The notes under the pieces were generated by a model. It ran no database searches and was not told the DNA's origin. It was given only the letters and a program-made list of their open reading frames with translations. Position numbers and translations under genes: made by a program. A DNA stretch of 64,000 nt from assembly GCA_900543915.1 (NCBI GenBank), contig UQTB01000001.1, positions 70,392 through 134,391 of the forward strand, in the 5' to 3' direction. Source of the DNA: an uncultured Eubacteriales bacterium (GTDB taxonomy: Bacteria > Bacillota > Clostridia > Christensenellales > Borkfalkiaceae). How positions within the stretch are numbered: the first letter of the stretch is position 1; each line of letters starts with the position of its first letter. Shown here piece by piece: positions 41,672 to 51,017 of the stretch.

Positions 41672-41710
41672 TTTTGAAAATACTTGTCAATTTGACAAGT
41701 ATTTTCAAAA
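41672..41710. repeat. 39-bp perfect inverted repeat between tRNA-Asp and tRNA-Phe
   Basis: The arm TTTTGAAAATACTTGTCAA (41672-41690) and its exact complement (41692-41710) flank a single T. It starts on the base after the tRNA-Asp CCA end. The right arm contains TTGACA. Confidence 0.9.
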
Positions 41711-41727
41711 AAATCTTGTTTTTGAAT

Positions 41728-41803
41728 GCCTCGGTAGCTCAGCTGGTAGAGCAAAGGACTGAAAATCCTTGTGTCGGTGGTTCGACTCCGCCCCGAGGCA
41801 CCA
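41728..41803 (+). tRNA. tRNA-Phe (anticodon GAA)
   Basis: Acceptor arms GCCTCGG/CCGAGGC, anticodon loop CTGAAAA, discriminator A and encoded CCA. It is the likely effector of the T-box upstream of pheS. Confidence 0.95.
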
Positions 41804-41811
41804 CCTTTATA

Positions 41812-41850
41812 AAAAAACGTTCATGACATATCATGAACGTTTTTTATTTT
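41812..41850 (+). terminator. Terminator after the tRNA cluster
   Basis: AAAAAACGTTCATGA (41812-41826) pairs with TCATGAACGTTTTTT (41831-41845), 4-nt loop, T-tract within and after the stem. Confidence 0.88.
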
Positions 41851-41970
41851 CTTTCCCCTGTTTTACATCAATGCCTTCAAAGGTTTTTTATAAAACTCTG
41901 TCCATGCGTACGGCTTGCCCTTACGCCACTTTATTTTAGCAAAAAGTTTTTTTATTTCGATTGAAACCGT

Positions 41971-41998
41971 TTGATTTTTTTGATCAATATGTTATAAT
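41971..41998 (+). promoter_or_regulatory. Promoter of tRNA-Thr
   Basis: TTGATT (41971-41976), 16 bp, TATAAT (41993-41998). Confidence 0.6.
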
Positions 41999-42032
41999 AG
42001 ATAAGCTAAGTTTTTAGTTTGAAATAATTTTT

Positions 42033-42108
42033 GCTGGTGTAGCTCAATTGGCAGAGCAGCTGATTTGTAATCAGCAGGTTGCGGGTTCGATTCCAGTCAC
42101 CAGCTCCA
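42033..42108 (+). tRNA. tRNA-Thr (anticodon TGT)
   Basis: Acceptor arms GCTGGTG/CACCAGC, anticodon loop TTTGTAA, discriminator T, encoded CCA. It has its own promoter and terminator, apart from the four-gene cluster. Confidence 0.94.
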
Positions 42109-42112
42109 AGAC

Positions 42113-42139
42113 AAACATCCGACAAAATGTCGGATGTTT
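42113..42139 (+). terminator. Terminator after tRNA-Thr
   Basis: AAACATCCGACA (42113-42124) pairs with TGTCGGATGTTT (42128-42139), 3-nt loop; a T-rich run follows ten bases later. Confidence 0.7.
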
Positions 42140-42182
42140 CGTTATACTTTTTTTAATCAAACATTGTTTCAGACATAAAAAT

Positions 42183-42204
42183 AACGCCGCAGGGAAGCGG
42201 CGTT
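42183..42204. terminator. Terminator at the end of the glycan locus
   Basis: AACGCCGC (42183-42190) and GCGGCGTT (42197-42204) form an 8-bp stem with a 6-nt loop. On the - strand ATTTTTA follows, after the stop of the last gene of the locus. Confidence 0.75.
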
Positions 42205-42216
42205 CTTTTTTAATCT

Positions 42217-45171
42217 TTATCTTGCGCTCTTCTTTTTCAGCAATACGATTGCCGCACCGGCAAGAACTACCCCAACAAAACTCAGGGAAAGCCCTACCGT
42301 GCTTCCGCAGCCGTTTTCCTCGGCGGCAGTTACGGTGACGGTTGCCGAAGCACTCTGATCTCCGCAGGTAGCGGTAATTGTAACTTCGCCCGCTTTGAGC
42401 GCCGTTACCTTTCCGTTTTCATCGACGGTTGCAATGCTCTCGTCCGAAGATCTCCAGGTGACGGTTTTATCCGTCGCGTTATCGGGCGTGACAGTCGCTT
42501 TGAACGTCACGTTTTCACCCACCTTGATGCTGGCGGAAGTCTGATCCAACGTCACGTTTGTAACGGGAATTTCCTTTGCCTTGACCGTAATGGTGCAGGT
42601 TGCGCTCTGATCTCCGCAGGTAGCAGTAATTGTAACTTCGCCCTCTTTGAGCGCCGTTACCTTTCCGTTTTCGTCGACGGTTGCAATGCTCTCGTCCGAG
42701 GACGTCCAGGTGACAGTCTTATTCGTCGCGTTGTCGGGCGTGACCGTGGCAACCAACGTCACATTTCCGTCCACTTCAAGCGTCGCGCTCGTTTGATCTA
42801 ACGTGACTTTCGTAACGGGAATGACTTTTTCTTTTACCGTGACAGAACAAGTGGCACTCTGAATTCCGCTGGTGGCGGTAATCGTCACGTTGCCGGCCTT
42901 GACTGCCGTCACCTTTCCGTTTTCGTCAACGGTTGCAATGCTTTCATCAGAAGAAGTCCACGTGACGGTTTTATCCGTTGCATTTTCGGGAGATACCGTC
43001 GCTTTTAAGGTTACGCTATCCCCTTCTTCCAATTCAACAGATGTCTGATCCAACTTTACTTCCGTAACCGGAATTACGGAAGGATCCATGGGTTCCACCG
43101 TAATGGTGCAGGTTGCGCTCTGATTGCCGCAGGTCGCGGTAATTGTAACTTCGCCCTCTTTGAGCGCCGTTACTTTTCCGTTTGTGTCAACCGTAGCAAT
43201 GCTCTCGTCCGAAGACGTCCAGGTGACGGTCTTATCCGTCGCATTGTCGGGCGTGACTGTGGCAACCAGCGTCATAGCAGTCCCAGCTTCCATCGTTTCA
43301 CTCTCTTTATTCAAGGTAATTCCCGTGACTCCGATATCTCCGGAAACAACGACGAGTGATTTATCTTTTGCCGTATACTGCAACACGAGGTCATTGGCGA
43401 GATACGAGCCGCTGGCAAACGTAAGGCCGGCCTTAAACTCAAACAACTGATCGTTGTCGGGATTGAATCCGGTATTCGCTGCAGAGGCAATACGCAGTGT
43501 TCTTGCGCCGTCCGCATTGGCATGGATCTGCCAGACAGGGGTATTCGCAGTAAAGCGCGCATCTCCGTACATTTCATAAACGCTCTTTCCGTTGATATAC
43601 AGATGCGTCATCAAATTATAAGACAGCCCGGAAGAAGCGAGATAATCCGCCATCGCTCCGGTTGCCGCAGGTACGGTGGAATCTTTCTGCCGAATCGGAG
43701 AAGAACCGTATTCAACGACTACGGCATTATTGTCAACGATAGACTCTGCAAACGTAAGAAGCAGCCATCCGTTTACGCCGCTGTCTTTCAAATCAAACGA
43801 ATAACCGGTCAGTGCATTCGCCTGTTTCTGTTCCACCTCAAAGGGTTCTAAGGAAGACCAATATTTAAATGCAGGGATATAGTAACGCGTAATATCTTCT
43901 TTGAGAATATAGCCGGTTTCGGAGACAAAGTCTTTGGAAACACTGAGAACAATGTTTTTTGTGACATCGATGATTCCGGTAGACTGAACCGTTCTCAGAA
44001 CGATATCCGTACCGTTTGCCGCAATCGAAATTGCAGGGATATTCTCACCGTCTTCATTCTCGAGCTCGCTGAACTGTTCGTTCCAGGCTTTAACCGTCTT
44101 TCCGCCGATCTGAATCATCGTCGCGTAGGCATCGTTAGCCTGTAACCCGTCCGCTTCGCCGGCAACGACTTCCAGTTTGAATTTTAAAGTGATGTCATAC
44201 GTCGCTGGCATCGTCGCGCCTGCGGGCGTCTCTGTAATCGCATTCACCGTATTGAGGCTGTTGGCCGCGCCGGCAGTCTCCGCCACCGACCAACCGCTGG
44301 AGCCCAGTTTAATGGTGAAATCTTTTCCCAGATAATCGGTGAAGATCATTTCGCTCACTTCCGGTTTTCCAGTAGGATGATAGTCCTTCGCCAATTCACC
44401 GGGGAGATGCAGCCCTGCCTTCAGGGTGATTGTATCACCCGTTTTGAACGTATAAGAATTAGGATAGAGATAGAAGTCACCGCTCAGCATATGAATGCTG
44501 AACTGACCGGCTAATGGTTCATCATTCAAATAAATAAACTCTTTTAAAGCATGACCGAGATCCGTCCAGTCCTGTATGTTGTTGTAATTCCTGACGCGAT
44601 TGATGGACGAACCGGAAAAGGAAAACGTCTTTCCGCCCAACTGCGCATTGGAAGCGATCCCGCTGTCGAGTTCGGCCTTCAGTTCTACGCTTTCCTTGGA
44701 ACCGGTTTCCGCCGTCCTGATCCAACCGTTTACGGTATAGATCAGCTTTACGCTCTGCGCGACAGAGGCGGCTTCCGTCGTACCATCTTGCTCGGGAAGC
44801 GGGAAGCCCGCCAGCATTTCCAACGTGTCGCCGATCTTGAAAGAATCGCCGTTTTTATGGATTGTAACTGTTTGAGAACAATAGTGCATGTTGATATTGC
44901 TGGGATTATTCGGTTCATCATTATAATAGAGATAATCCGAGACCTTTTTGCCGCTGAGGGTTCTTCCTTCCAAATTCAAGATGTCATTCCCTCCGACTTT
45001 CTGATCGAACTTAAATCCGATGGTCGTAACGCCGTTCTGAAACTCGCTGGGATAGCTCACAACCTTGACGGTGACGGGATCATCCGCACTTACAAACGCG
45101 ACTGCGGTAAAACAGCACAGCGCCGCAAGAATACAGATCAGAAGGCATAAAATTTTGCTCCGTTTTTTCAT
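42217..45171 (-). CDS. Large surface protein with four BIG2 Ig-like repeats and GCGS C-terminal tail
   Basis: A 984-residue exported protein. A signal peptide (KILCLLICILAALCCFTAVA) is followed by ~580 residues of beta-rich sequence I cannot assign, with at least two similar modules of ~200 residues (compare GRTLSGKKVSDYLYYNDEP, GKTFSFSGSSINR and GKSVYEMYGDARF). Residues 612-948 are four BIG2-type bacterial Ig-like domains of 82-87 residues, each with VTLDQTS-like start, TVTWTSSDESIATVD and GEVTITAT. The C-terminus is NGCGSTVG, a hydrophobic helix, then KKKSAR, a possible anchoring signal. Last gene of the glycan locus; probably a cell-surface binding or adhesion protein. Confidence 0.85.
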   Translation of the reverse strand: MKKRSKILCLLICILAALCCFTAVAFVSADDPVTVKVVSYPSEFQNGVTTIGFKFDQKVGGNDILNLEGRTLSGKKVSDYLYYNDEPNNPSNINMHYCSQTVTIHKNGDSFKIGDTLEMLAGFPLPEQDGTTEAASVAQSVKLIYTVNGWIRTAETGSKESVELKAELDSGIASNAQLGGKTFSFSGSSINRVRNYNNIQDWTDLGHALKEFIYLNDEPLAGQFSIHMLSGDFYLYPNSYTFKTGDTITLKAGLHLPGELAKDYHPTGKPEVSEMIFTDYLGKDFTIKLGSSGWSVAETAGAANSLNTVNAITETPAGATMPATYDITLKFKLEVVAGEADGLQANDAYATMIQIGGKTVKAWNEQFSELENEDGENIPAISIAANGTDIVLRTVQSTGIIDVTKNIVLSVSKDFVSETGYILKEDITRYYIPAFKYWSSLEPFEVEQKQANALTGYSFDLKDSGVNGWLLLTFAESIVDNNAVVVEYGSSPIRQKDSTVPAATGAMADYLASSGLSYNLMTHLYINGKSVYEMYGDARFTANTPVWQIHANADGARTLRIASAANTGFNPDNDQLFEFKAGLTFASGSYLANDLVLQYTAKDKSLVVVSGDIGVTGITLNKESETMEAGTAMTLVATVTPDNATDKTVTWTSSDESIATVDTNGKVTALKEGEVTITATCGNQSATCTITVEPMDPSVIPVTEVKLDQTSVELEEGDSVTLKATVSPENATDKTVTWTSSDESIATVDENGKVTAVKAGNVTITATSGIQSATCSVTVKEKVIPVTKVTLDQTSATLEVDGNVTLVATVTPDNATNKTVTWTSSDESIATVDENGKVTALKEGEVTITATCGDQSATCTITVKAKEIPVTNVTLDQTSASIKVGENVTFKATVTPDNATDKTVTWRSSDESIATVDENGKVTALKAGEVTITATCGDQSASATVTVTAAEENGCGSTVGLSLSFVGVVLAGAAIVLLKKKSAR
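42328..43338 (-). repeat. Four tandem ~252-bp repeats encoding BIG2 domains
   Basis: Units at about 43338-43078, 43077-42826, 42825-42574 and 42573-42328. The central part (TVTW to VTITAT) is nearly identical in all four at protein level and very similar in DNA; the first third of each unit has diverged. Confidence 0.88.
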
Positions 45172-45215
45172 ACATTTTCTCCTTTTTTTATTTTTTCCCT
45201 ATCCGGGACGGAACC

Positions 45216-47306
45216 TTATTTCTTTTTGCGAAGCGCAATTGCTGCGCCTGCAACCAATCCGAGTGCGAGGACGGAAGAGACTCCCAGGAAGGAACCGCAT
45301 CCGCTTTCAGGCGGATTCTCAGGATCCTTTCCGTCGTCGGGAGGCGTCGTTTCCTCCGCGCCCGTTGCGTTCACGACAATCTTGAACTGAACGGAGAATG
45401 TTTCTTCCTCGATGTTCTTCGTTCTGACCGTAAAGGTAAACGTTCCCTCTTTCTTGTTGTTTAAAAAGTCCTTGCTGATGGTAATCGTACCTTTTCCGTC
45501 GGTCTCCCCGGGCGTATACGTGTAGTTTGCCGCGAGGATACCGCCGCCCGAGAAGGAAGCCCAAATGCCGTTTTTAATGTCGATGTTGACGACGAGATCT
45601 TCCGTGCCCGCTCCGACCTTCCAGTAATAAGTATCTTTATCTACCGTGGGCGGCTGCGTCACCAGCCCGGGATCGGAAAAACGTATGGAAATTTCTTCGC
45701 TGCCTCCGTCGTTGCGCGCATACAATTGATAGACGTCGTACGCCTTCCCTTCAAACCATTCATACTTGATCGTAATGGTCTTTGCGGATTCGTCATACCG
45801 GTAGAGATCGGAAGAAACTGCGGTCATACCGCCGTTTCCGTCCGGTTCCCAAAGCGTAATCGCGCCGTTTTCATAGTTTTCGATCCCGACAGTGATGTCT
45901 TCACCCGAATCGCCTACGACTTTCAGCGCTTCATCATCCGTACGGCGCGCCGCATTAAAGCCCTTGACAACGATGGTATTTCCCTTGGCTGTACTCGCAT
46001 TGTCTTCAAAGAAATGGAAATACGGATAAGCCATATAGCCGCTCGCTTCGAAATCGCTGAGTTTTGTCACCAAACCGTCAAAAATCAGCTTTCCGTTATG
46101 GTACATGTCCGTTCCGTCCTCGCCGACGATAAAGGTGATGATATCCATATTGGAGCGGTTTTCATACGGCTTGGAAGCGGAATTGGTAAGGTAAGATTCC
46201 TTTCTGTTGTTTTGCGGCCTGTAAGTAGGCTGTGCCAATCCCGTCGTCGTCTGGAACATAATGCCGTCGTTCTCTGCCGCAATGGAATCGCTGAACGAGC
46301 TGACGCCGTTCGCTACGCCTTTTCCGTCCTTGTTAAAGACGTCAAACTGCATGCGCGTAATGGAATCCAGTACGTTGGGGCGGCCAAGCCCTACCGCATA
46401 CCATACGGCGGAAGCGTTGGATACGTCATAGCTGTACTCGATGTTAATCGGCTTTCTTACGTCGAATCCCTTTGCGCTGATCAGGTGTTCCCGATAGCGC
46501 AGCTCCGAACCGGGAAACTGCGCCGCGCGCTGATCGGCGATTCTGTATTTGACGGTATCATCGCTGTTATAAGTGATAATATCCGAGCCGAACTGGATGA
46601 GCCCGTTTTCGATATAGTGCTTCTGAATTCCGGGCTGAACGTCGTACACGCTGAATTGCGGCGTCTTTTCCTTCGTATAAAATTCAAAGGTCAATGTACA
46701 GTCGGAGAGATCCATTTTGATCTCGCGGGAAGGAATTGCAGTGAGCCCGTCAAAGGCAAAAAACCACATATCTTCCTCTTTATGAATATCGATCACGTGT
46801 CTTTGGTCTTCGATGACGGTATAGGTATCGAAACTTTCAAGATAGCGGATCCCGTCACTGTACAGTTTGCCCTCTTCCGCCTTATAAGCCGGGTTCAGCA
46901 GATACACGTCGCACTGCATCTTGTTGACGTTGGTCGTGGCGTTCTTGGAATACAGAGCGTAAATCTTGAACTGAACGCCGATTCCCTCCGGCGTAAGCGC
47001 CGTCGCCAAAAGATAATTGCTCCCGTTCGCGCGCGCGTCCGGATCGATATCGATGTAACCGGCCTGCGCGATGACAAACTCAAAGGAAGCGCCTTCGTTC
47101 AAATTTACTGTATCTTTGTAGGTAACTTTGTTGGAGACGCCGGCTGTGCCCGTAAAACGGGCGACCTTTTCGGAGCCTCCGGTCAGCGTCACATTGGAGT
47201 CTGCGGGTGCCCAGGGTTTCTGATCGTCTGCAAACACAGCCGTCATGCCGAGCGTAAAGGCCGCAACCAACAACGCGACAAGAGCGATTAAGAGTTTCTT
47301 TTTCAT
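45216..47306 (-). CDS. Surface protein with GCGS C-terminal tail, glycan locus
   Basis: A 696-residue exported protein. The signal peptide is KLLIALVALLVAAFTLGMTAVFA with cleavage near ADDQ. The body (30-520) is rich in beta strands and aromatics (ASFEFVIAQAGYIDIDPDA, MWFFAFDGLTAIPSREIKMD, DIITFIVGEDGTDMYHNGKL), which recalls lectin-like or carbohydrate-binding jelly rolls but is not assignable. Residues ~520-650 look like Ig-like modules. A Pro/Glu/Asp-rich spacer (TTPPDDGKDPENPPES) leads to GCGSFLG, a helix and RKKK. The spacer-Cys-helix-basic order matches its neighbour and suggests wall or membrane anchoring. It lies 12 nt after the lipoprotein gene. Confidence 0.82.
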   Translation of the reverse strand: MKKKLLIALVALLVAAFTLGMTAVFADDQKPWAPADSNVTLTGGSEKVARFTGTAGVSNKVTYKDTVNLNEGASFEFVIAQAGYIDIDPDARANGSNYLLATALTPEGIGVQFKIYALYSKNATTNVNKMQCDVYLLNPAYKAEEGKLYSDGIRYLESFDTYTVIEDQRHVIDIHKEEDMWFFAFDGLTAIPSREIKMDLSDCTLTFEFYTKEKTPQFSVYDVQPGIQKHYIENGLIQFGSDIITYNSDDTVKYRIADQRAAQFPGSELRYREHLISAKGFDVRKPINIEYSYDVSNASAVWYAVGLGRPNVLDSITRMQFDVFNKDGKGVANGVSSFSDSIAAENDGIMFQTTTGLAQPTYRPQNNRKESYLTNSASKPYENRSNMDIITFIVGEDGTDMYHNGKLIFDGLVTKLSDFEASGYMAYPYFHFFEDNASTAKGNTIVVKGFNAARRTDDEALKVVGDSGEDITVGIENYENGAITLWEPDGNGGMTAVSSDLYRYDESAKTITIKYEWFEGKAYDVYQLYARNDGGSEEISIRFSDPGLVTQPPTVDKDTYYWKVGAGTEDLVVNIDIKNGIWASFSGGGILAANYTYTPGETDGKGTITISKDFLNNKKEGTFTFTVRTKNIEEETFSVQFKIVVNATGAEETTPPDDGKDPENPPESGCGSFLGVSSVLALGLVAGAAIALRKKK

Positions 47307-47318
47307 GGTTCCTCCTGT

Positions 47319-49298
47319 TTATTTTCCGCTGAAAATATAATTTAATCTTCCGACGGGGGCGGATTCGCCCGTCGTATAGTAGCTTTCCATATTCCAGGGA
47401 TCGGTAATATTGTCCGCTACTTTAAACCGTATGGTAAACGCTCCGTCAATCCCCAGCGCGCTCTTCGGAATTCTATACTGCATGTATTTCCCGGAAAGCG
47501 TAAAGTTTGCAATTCCCTTCATCTCAAACCCGACGGAACTTCCCGCCACGAGCTTTTCCACGCTGCACTGTCCCGTATAGGATGACTGTCTGTTGATCAG
47601 ATAATCATAGCCGTAAAACGCTTCGTTTTCCTGCCCGTCCACGTCAATCAGGAGATTCATCCAGTTCGCGGCTTCCGGATTAGCCGTAATATCGCTTTCG
47701 CAGGCTACCAGCACGTAAATATTTTCTGCATCGTGCGTCACGCGGATTTCCGCGATGTCGTTCACGAGAGAATCGTCTTTATAATGAATGGACTCGACAA
47801 ATCCCTTATAGTCCCGGTTAATTTCACCGGTAAAATCATAATAGACGTCGGTCACCGCATTCCATTGCGTCAGGCCTTTGGAAATATCGATCGCCCCCGT
47901 TTCGCTCCCGCTGAGCGTTCCGCTTTTTCCCTTTAAGGTGCGGATGTTGCGCATCATCTGCAGATAGTAATTATCAGCGTAGCCGCCTTTCATCATCTCG
48001 ATATCGCGGGAATATTCCTTGTTGACCGTATCGACGAAATAGACGCGCTTTCCCCGGCATTCCGGATAGGCGGAATTATTCCCGAGGTTTGCCGCGCTTT
48101 TGATCGCCACCCATTCGTTCCAGCCGGTTACGAACGTGTATTTGACGTCCTTTTGCAGTGCGACCTGCCACTCTTCTTCAAAATTCAGTCCGGATTCGAT
48201 GGCTTTATCCGAATGGTCGGGGCCGTTTGCCGTCGTATAGCCCCTGCCCCACATTTGGTCCGCCAGTTCGGCTGACAGCAGCGCATCCGAAAACGGCAGA
48301 TTGTTATGCTGCGCCACGCCTACGTTGATGGTATCCGTATGCACCTGCTGCGGGCGGTTCCAGTCGATCCAGGGCAGTCCGTTGTCGTAATATTTTTGGT
48401 TCGGCCACTGAGATTCCCAAAAGTCGAAAAAGTTCAGGATGGTCTGATCGGAAACGATATGATCTTCTTTGTTTGCCGAGCCCTCTCCGTTGGTGCTCTC
48501 GGGATCGGTAATCGCGGCAATCCGCGGTTTTTGACCGTCCGGCATAAACCACAGGTCTTTATAATACCCCTTGGAATAGATTCCCTCTTTTTCCAGCACA
48601 TTATCCGAAGAAGTCGGACGGCCGTAATACAGTTCCTTAATTACTTTGCCCGAGAGGCTGTTCAGATAGAACATGAATTTGGGCACATCCCATCCTTCGT
48701 CGTACATCTCCTGCATAATGGGGAGAATCGTACTTACGACTTCGATATAATCAAACCCGTTGGTACAGTCAAAAGCGATAAAGTCGATCCCGGATAAAGT
48801 AAAGAGCTCGAGATGCCTTCTGATCACCCAAGGATCGCGGCTGTTGTAATAACCGTACAGAGGCTCACCCCAAAAGTGATATTTCCCGAGCGGGCTCTCA
48901 TCGGTTCCGTCCGTATTCCATAAAGCGTCCGGATTTTCGTCGATCAGCTTTGTCACGTCGTACACGCCGTTCATTTCGCCGCCGTGATACCCCAGCCAGG
49001 TGAAATAAAACAGACCGACGTAGCGCTCTTTGTCTTTTTTATAGCCGTCCATGTAGCCGAAACTGCGTCCGAAATCATCGGTTGCCGACAACTTATTGAT
49101 GGTATCCTGGCGGGACGTCGTGGAAACGGCCAGATCTCCGTCCATTACGAAGGTGTATGAGGGATTGTTTTTGTCGCCTTTTTCGATAGTCATGTCCCCG
49201 CCTCCTTCTATCGGGTCTTTGCACGCAGTCGATACGACAGCCGTGAATAAAATCATAAATGCCAAGAACAATTTTCCGATTTTGTTAAATAAGCTCAT
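47319..49298 (-). CDS. Lipoprotein with GH99/GH71-like catalytic domain and C-terminal CBM9-like domain
   Basis: A 659-residue lipoprotein: the signal peptide ends in the lipobox STAC, so it is attached to the outer face of the membrane. Residues ~75-440 resemble GH71/GH99-like glycosidases: GLFYFTWLGYHGG, HFWGEPLYGYYNSRDPWVIR, HLELFTLSGIDFIAFDCTNG, and FVTGWNEWVAIK, which corresponds to the NEWxE motif of GH99 endo-mannosidase-type enzymes. Residues ~490-659 (DIAEIRVTHDAENIYVLVAC onward) look like a family 9-type carbohydrate-binding domain. It is paralogous to the next upstream gene and probably acts on the glycan taken up by the adjacent ABC transporter. Activity is inferred only. Confidence 0.8.
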   Translation of the reverse strand: MSLFNKIGKLFLAFMILFTAVVSTACKDPIEGGGDMTIEKGDKNNPSYTFVMDGDLAVSTTSRQDTINKLSATDDFGRSFGYMDGYKKDKERYVGLFYFTWLGYHGGEMNGVYDVTKLIDENPDALWNTDGTDESPLGKYHFWGEPLYGYYNSRDPWVIRRHLELFTLSGIDFIAFDCTNGFDYIEVVSTILPIMQEMYDEGWDVPKFMFYLNSLSGKVIKELYYGRPTSSDNVLEKEGIYSKGYYKDLWFMPDGQKPRIAAITDPESTNGEGSANKEDHIVSDQTILNFFDFWESQWPNQKYYDNGLPWIDWNRPQQVHTDTINVGVAQHNNLPFSDALLSAELADQMWGRGYTTANGPDHSDKAIESGLNFEEEWQVALQKDVKYTFVTGWNEWVAIKSAANLGNNSAYPECRGKRVYFVDTVNKEYSRDIEMMKGGYADNYYLQMMRNIRTLKGKSGTLSGSETGAIDISKGLTQWNAVTDVYYDFTGEINRDYKGFVESIHYKDDSLVNDIAEIRVTHDAENIYVLVACESDITANPEAANWMNLLIDVDGQENEAFYGYDYLINRQSSYTGQCSVEKLVAGSSVGFEMKGIANFTLSGKYMQYRIPKSALGIDGAFTIRFKVADNITDPWNMESYYTTGESAPVGRLNYIFSGK

Positions 49299-49314
49299 TT
49301 TTTCCTCCCGATAT

Positions 49315-51015
49315 TTATTTTACATACCCGTAGGTATAGCTGAGTGCGCCGATTGGCGCAGAATCGCCCTGAATGTAAAAGTTCATCCGATCGGTTGCGT
49401 CGACATGGTCGGATACGCGGAATCTAACGGCATCTGCTCCGCCGATCAGATCTTTAGGAATCGCTACCGTCATCACATTTCCGTCGATGTTTACGGAAAC
49501 GTCCCCTTTGACCGTATACCCGTCCGATCCGATTTCAGACAGTTTTCCGTATGTATGATTCACTACGTAGCGGAAGTCGGAAGCGGAATCGGTAGCCAGC
49601 CAGATATTCATAAAGGTAGTGTCGCCCGCTTCATAGGCAGTGATCGCTTCTGCCGTTTCCACTCTGAAATAGAGATTTTTATTATCGTGCGACACCTTGA
49701 TATTCGTGATGTCATTGCGGTTCGTATCGTCTGTCAGCTGTTCGGAACCGTCGTAGTTGCGATAATTCCGCGCCATGGCGTCGCCCTCAAAATCGCGGTA
49801 TTCCCACGCCTTGCTCCAGTCGCCGTTTGCCGCTGCGGCGTTATTGCGCACAAAATTGGGACTTCCGTCATATTTATAGCGCTTCACATTCTGCACCAGC
49901 TGCATGAAGTAATTGTCGCCGTATCCGCCCTTCATCATCTCGAGATCGCGCGAATACTCCATATTGAAGGTATCGACGAAATACACTTCGTTCGCCTCAA
50001 AAAATTTGATGGCGATCCATTCGTTCCAGCCGGTTACGAATACAGTATGGACGTCTTCCTGCTCGTCGTCATCGTAAGTTGCAAATACAGAATCCCACTG
50101 TTGCTCGAAATTGAGCCCTTCCAGTACGCGCTCCGAGTTGTTGACGTTTTCAAATTGATCAAATCCGCGCCCCCAGTTCAGTTCCTGCAGGCTCATGCGG
50201 CTGACGGTATGCTGCGCAACCGATACGCTCATGATCCCTTCGTGATTCAGCTGAGGATACTGCCAGCACATCCACGGGAAATCTTCTTCGTCGTGCGTCG
50301 GGCTGTTAGGCCAGTCGACCGTCCGCATGTCGAAGAAATCGGTATAAAAAGAGTCATCTCCGGAAAATTGACGGGCATTTCCCCCGATCATCGGCTTACC
50401 GTTCGGCGCATACCAAAGATCGGGATAATAGTATTCCGAATCTTCACTGTAAAATTGGTTGTATATATTTTTTACCGTGCTCTTCGAGCCGGCATTCGTC
50501 AGAAACATAATTTTCGGGACGTCAAAGCCCTGCTTCTGATAACGGTCCAGAACCTTCAGCAATTCCCTGACTACGTTGTCGTAAGTAGGGCCGTTCGTCA
50601 CGTCAAAGCCCAAAAAGTCAATGCCTGCCATGGTGAAAAGTTCCACATGGCGCGTCAAGACCCACGGGTCGGCCGAATGGTAATAGCCGTAAAGCGGTTC
50701 TCCCCAGAAATGATAGGATCCCACCGGGCTGACCGAACTCGACCCGCTCCAAAGTTCATCCGGGTTATTTTCCAGCAAGTCCGTAATGTCGTAGATCCCG
50801 CTTGAATGAGCACCCAGCCAAAGGAAATAGAAGAGCCCGACGTCTCTGTTTTCCCGTTCGTCCCGGGCAGCGGTTATCGTGCGGCCCAGCTGGTCGACGC
50901 CGGAAACCGCTGCCGAAGAATAGACGAACTGCCCTTCTTCCCGCCGGCAACCGACCAGTGAAAATGCAAATATAAAAACCAAAAGTGCAACCGTAACGCG
51001 ATTCAGTTTCTTCAT
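49315..51015 (-). CDS. Lipoprotein with GH99/GH71-like catalytic domain, paralogue
   Basis: A 566-residue lipoprotein with lipobox SLVGC. It has the same architecture as the downstream gene product: GLFYFLWLGAHSSGIYDITD, HFWGEPLYGYYHSADPWVL, HVELFTMAGIDFLGFDVTNG, FVTGWNEWIAIKFFEAN, and a C-terminal CBM9-like part (DITNIKVSHDNKNLYFRVET). It is about 90 residues shorter. ATG 51015 is preferred over GTG 51021 because AAGGGG is then correctly spaced; the GTG overlaps the permease stop. A tandem duplication within the locus is likely, with perhaps different substrate preference. Confidence 0.8.
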   Translation of the reverse strand: MKKLNRVTVALLVFIFAFSLVGCRREEGQFVYSSAAVSGVDQLGRTITAARDERENRDVGLFYFLWLGAHSSGIYDITDLLENNPDELWSGSSSVSPVGSYHFWGEPLYGYYHSADPWVLTRHVELFTMAGIDFLGFDVTNGPTYDNVVRELLKVLDRYQKQGFDVPKIMFLTNAGSKSTVKNIYNQFYSEDSEYYYPDLWYAPNGKPMIGGNARQFSGDDSFYTDFFDMRTVDWPNSPTHDEEDFPWMCWQYPQLNHEGIMSVSVAQHTVSRMSLQELNWGRGFDQFENVNNSERVLEGLNFEQQWDSVFATYDDDEQEDVHTVFVTGWNEWIAIKFFEANEVYFVDTFNMEYSRDLEMMKGGYGDNYFMQLVQNVKRYKYDGSPNFVRNNAAAANGDWSKAWEYRDFEGDAMARNYRNYDGSEQLTDDTNRNDITNIKVSHDNKNLYFRVETAEAITAYEAGDTTFMNIWLATDSASDFRYVVNHTYGKLSEIGSDGYTVKGDVSVNIDGNVMTVAIPKDLIGGADAVRFRVSDHVDATDRMNFYIQGDSAPIGALSYTYGYVK

Positions 51016-51017
51016 AA

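Noticed and set aside
42328..43338. CRISPR-like array
   Set aside because: The repeats are ~252 bp, in frame and encode Ig-like domains; there are no short direct repeats with unique spacers.
45726..47291. 521-codon plus-strand open frame opposite the GCGS-tailed surface protein
   Set aside because: It has no ribosome site or domain; the opposite strand has a signal peptide, spacer and tail in a consistent frame.
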